From: RGIG8244 sp045639325
GTDB lineage: Bacteria > Verrucomicrobiota > Lentisphaeria > Victivallales > UBA1829
NCBI GenBank assembly: GCA_045639325.1
Contig: JAZUCU010000040.1
Coordinates: 6,464 to 70,463 of the forward strand
DNA: 64,000 nucleotides
Direction: 5' to 3'
Shown here: in pieces, positions 63,741-64,000 of the stretch
How positions within the stretch are numbered: position 1 is the stretch's first letter
Layout: each line of letters opens with the position of its first letter
The notes under the pieces: generated by a model
Told to the model about the DNA's origin: nothing
Databases searched by the model: none
The model's input: only the letters and a program-made list of their open reading frames with translations
Translations under genes and position numbers: made by a program

Positions 63741-64000
63741 CAGCCCTGAATGGGCGGAAAGAGTCAAACAGCCCAGGGTAAGCGCAGCGCAACCCTGGGG
63801 ATAAAACCAAATGAACTCGCATAATGACAGCCGCCACGTTGACGGCCTTTCGATAGAAACGGACGGCATCGTGGTGGCAATGACATATCCGAGACCTCAT
63901 GGCATCACCGTATGTGCCATTCCTTGCGGAACGCCCCAAACGGCGATGCCAGTCTTTACCCCAAATTTTATGCGATATGTCCCAGGGTTGCGCTACGCTT
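63741..64000. repeat. REP-like repeat cassette bounded by inverted repeats, runs off the edge
   Basis: A GCCC-TGAAT-GGGC hairpin (63743-63755) is followed by CCCAGGGT ... ACCCTGGG (63772-63799), itself an inverted repeat around GCGC. At 63981-64000 the reverse complement of 63780-63799 recurs with one mismatch, so a 181-bp interior is flanked by 20-bp inverted repeats. No transposase is visible. Such CCCAGGGTT-type sequences look like dispersed REP elements, but copies elsewhere cannot be seen from here. Confidence 0.65.

Noticed and set aside
63679..63939. 86-residue minus-strand frame
   Set aside because: It translates the repeat cassette; low-complexity, no SD, typical false gene in REP-like DNA.

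Overview
The window looks like part of a Victivallales-type Lentisphaerota chromosome (PVC superphylum, gut or other polysaccharide-rich habitat). This is inferred from the mix of genes, not from a marker gene. The evidence is: three prepilin-like proteins with the H-X9-DG C-terminal motif, two DUF4838 proteins, GH2/GH3/GH10/GH13/GH20/GH63-like glycosidases, many one-component sugar regulators (GntR, LacI, AraC, IclR), an AIDA-repeat giant protein, and no SusC/SusD pairs. No rRNA, tRNA, CRISPR array, phage or insertion-sequence gene was recognised.

Layout. 0-1 kb: 3' part of a GH63-like gene (+). 1-5 kb: minus-strand operon of pseudopilin, secreted GH20-like enzyme and a small gene whose natural start is separated from its frame by an A8 tract. 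5-9.8 kb: 1524-aa AIDA/FG-GAP repeat protein (-). 9.9-14.6 kb: minus operon of GntR regulator, TIM-barrel protein and secreted SGNH hydrolase. 14.8-16.3 kb: glutamine synthetase (+). 16.4-23.4 kb: minus operon of GH2, pseudopilin, DUF4838 and phosphoesterase, with a divergent AraC regulator. 24.4-25.6 kb: CDF metal transporter. 25.7-32.2 kb: minus operon of GntR regulator, pseudopilin, DUF4838, small secreted protein and FAD oxidoreductase. 32.4-35 kb: phosphoesterase, SBF transporter and GNAT. 35.1-36.9 kb: LacI regulator and a secreted protein. 37-42.2 kb: five consecutive NAD(P)-dependent oxidoreductases (+). 42.4-46.5 kb: GH3, a small secreted protein and a beta-helix protein. 46.5-52 kb: acyltransferase (-), then GntR regulator, CocE hydrolase and Gfo/Idh (+). 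52-55.5 kb: metH (+). 55.6-63.4 kb: seven-gene minus operon of IclR, enolase-superfamily enzyme, GH10, GH13, RraA, GH10 and SDR. 63.7-64 kb: REP-like repeat cassette.

How it works together. Most of the window is a run of small, self-contained carbohydrate-use operons. Each has its own sensor-regulator, either leading the operon or divergent to it. Three times a pseudopilin gene sits 18-34 bp upstream of a 890-960 residue secreted glycosidase-like gene. This pairing, and the fact that none of the three pseudopilins has Gly before the FTLIE cleavage motif, is the strongest candidate for an undescribed system: enzyme-specific pseudopilins for secretion or cell-surface tethering. Most of the mapped promoters share an extended -10 of the form TGnTAYATTA. 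Housekeeping genes (glnA, metH) lie between the accessory operons.
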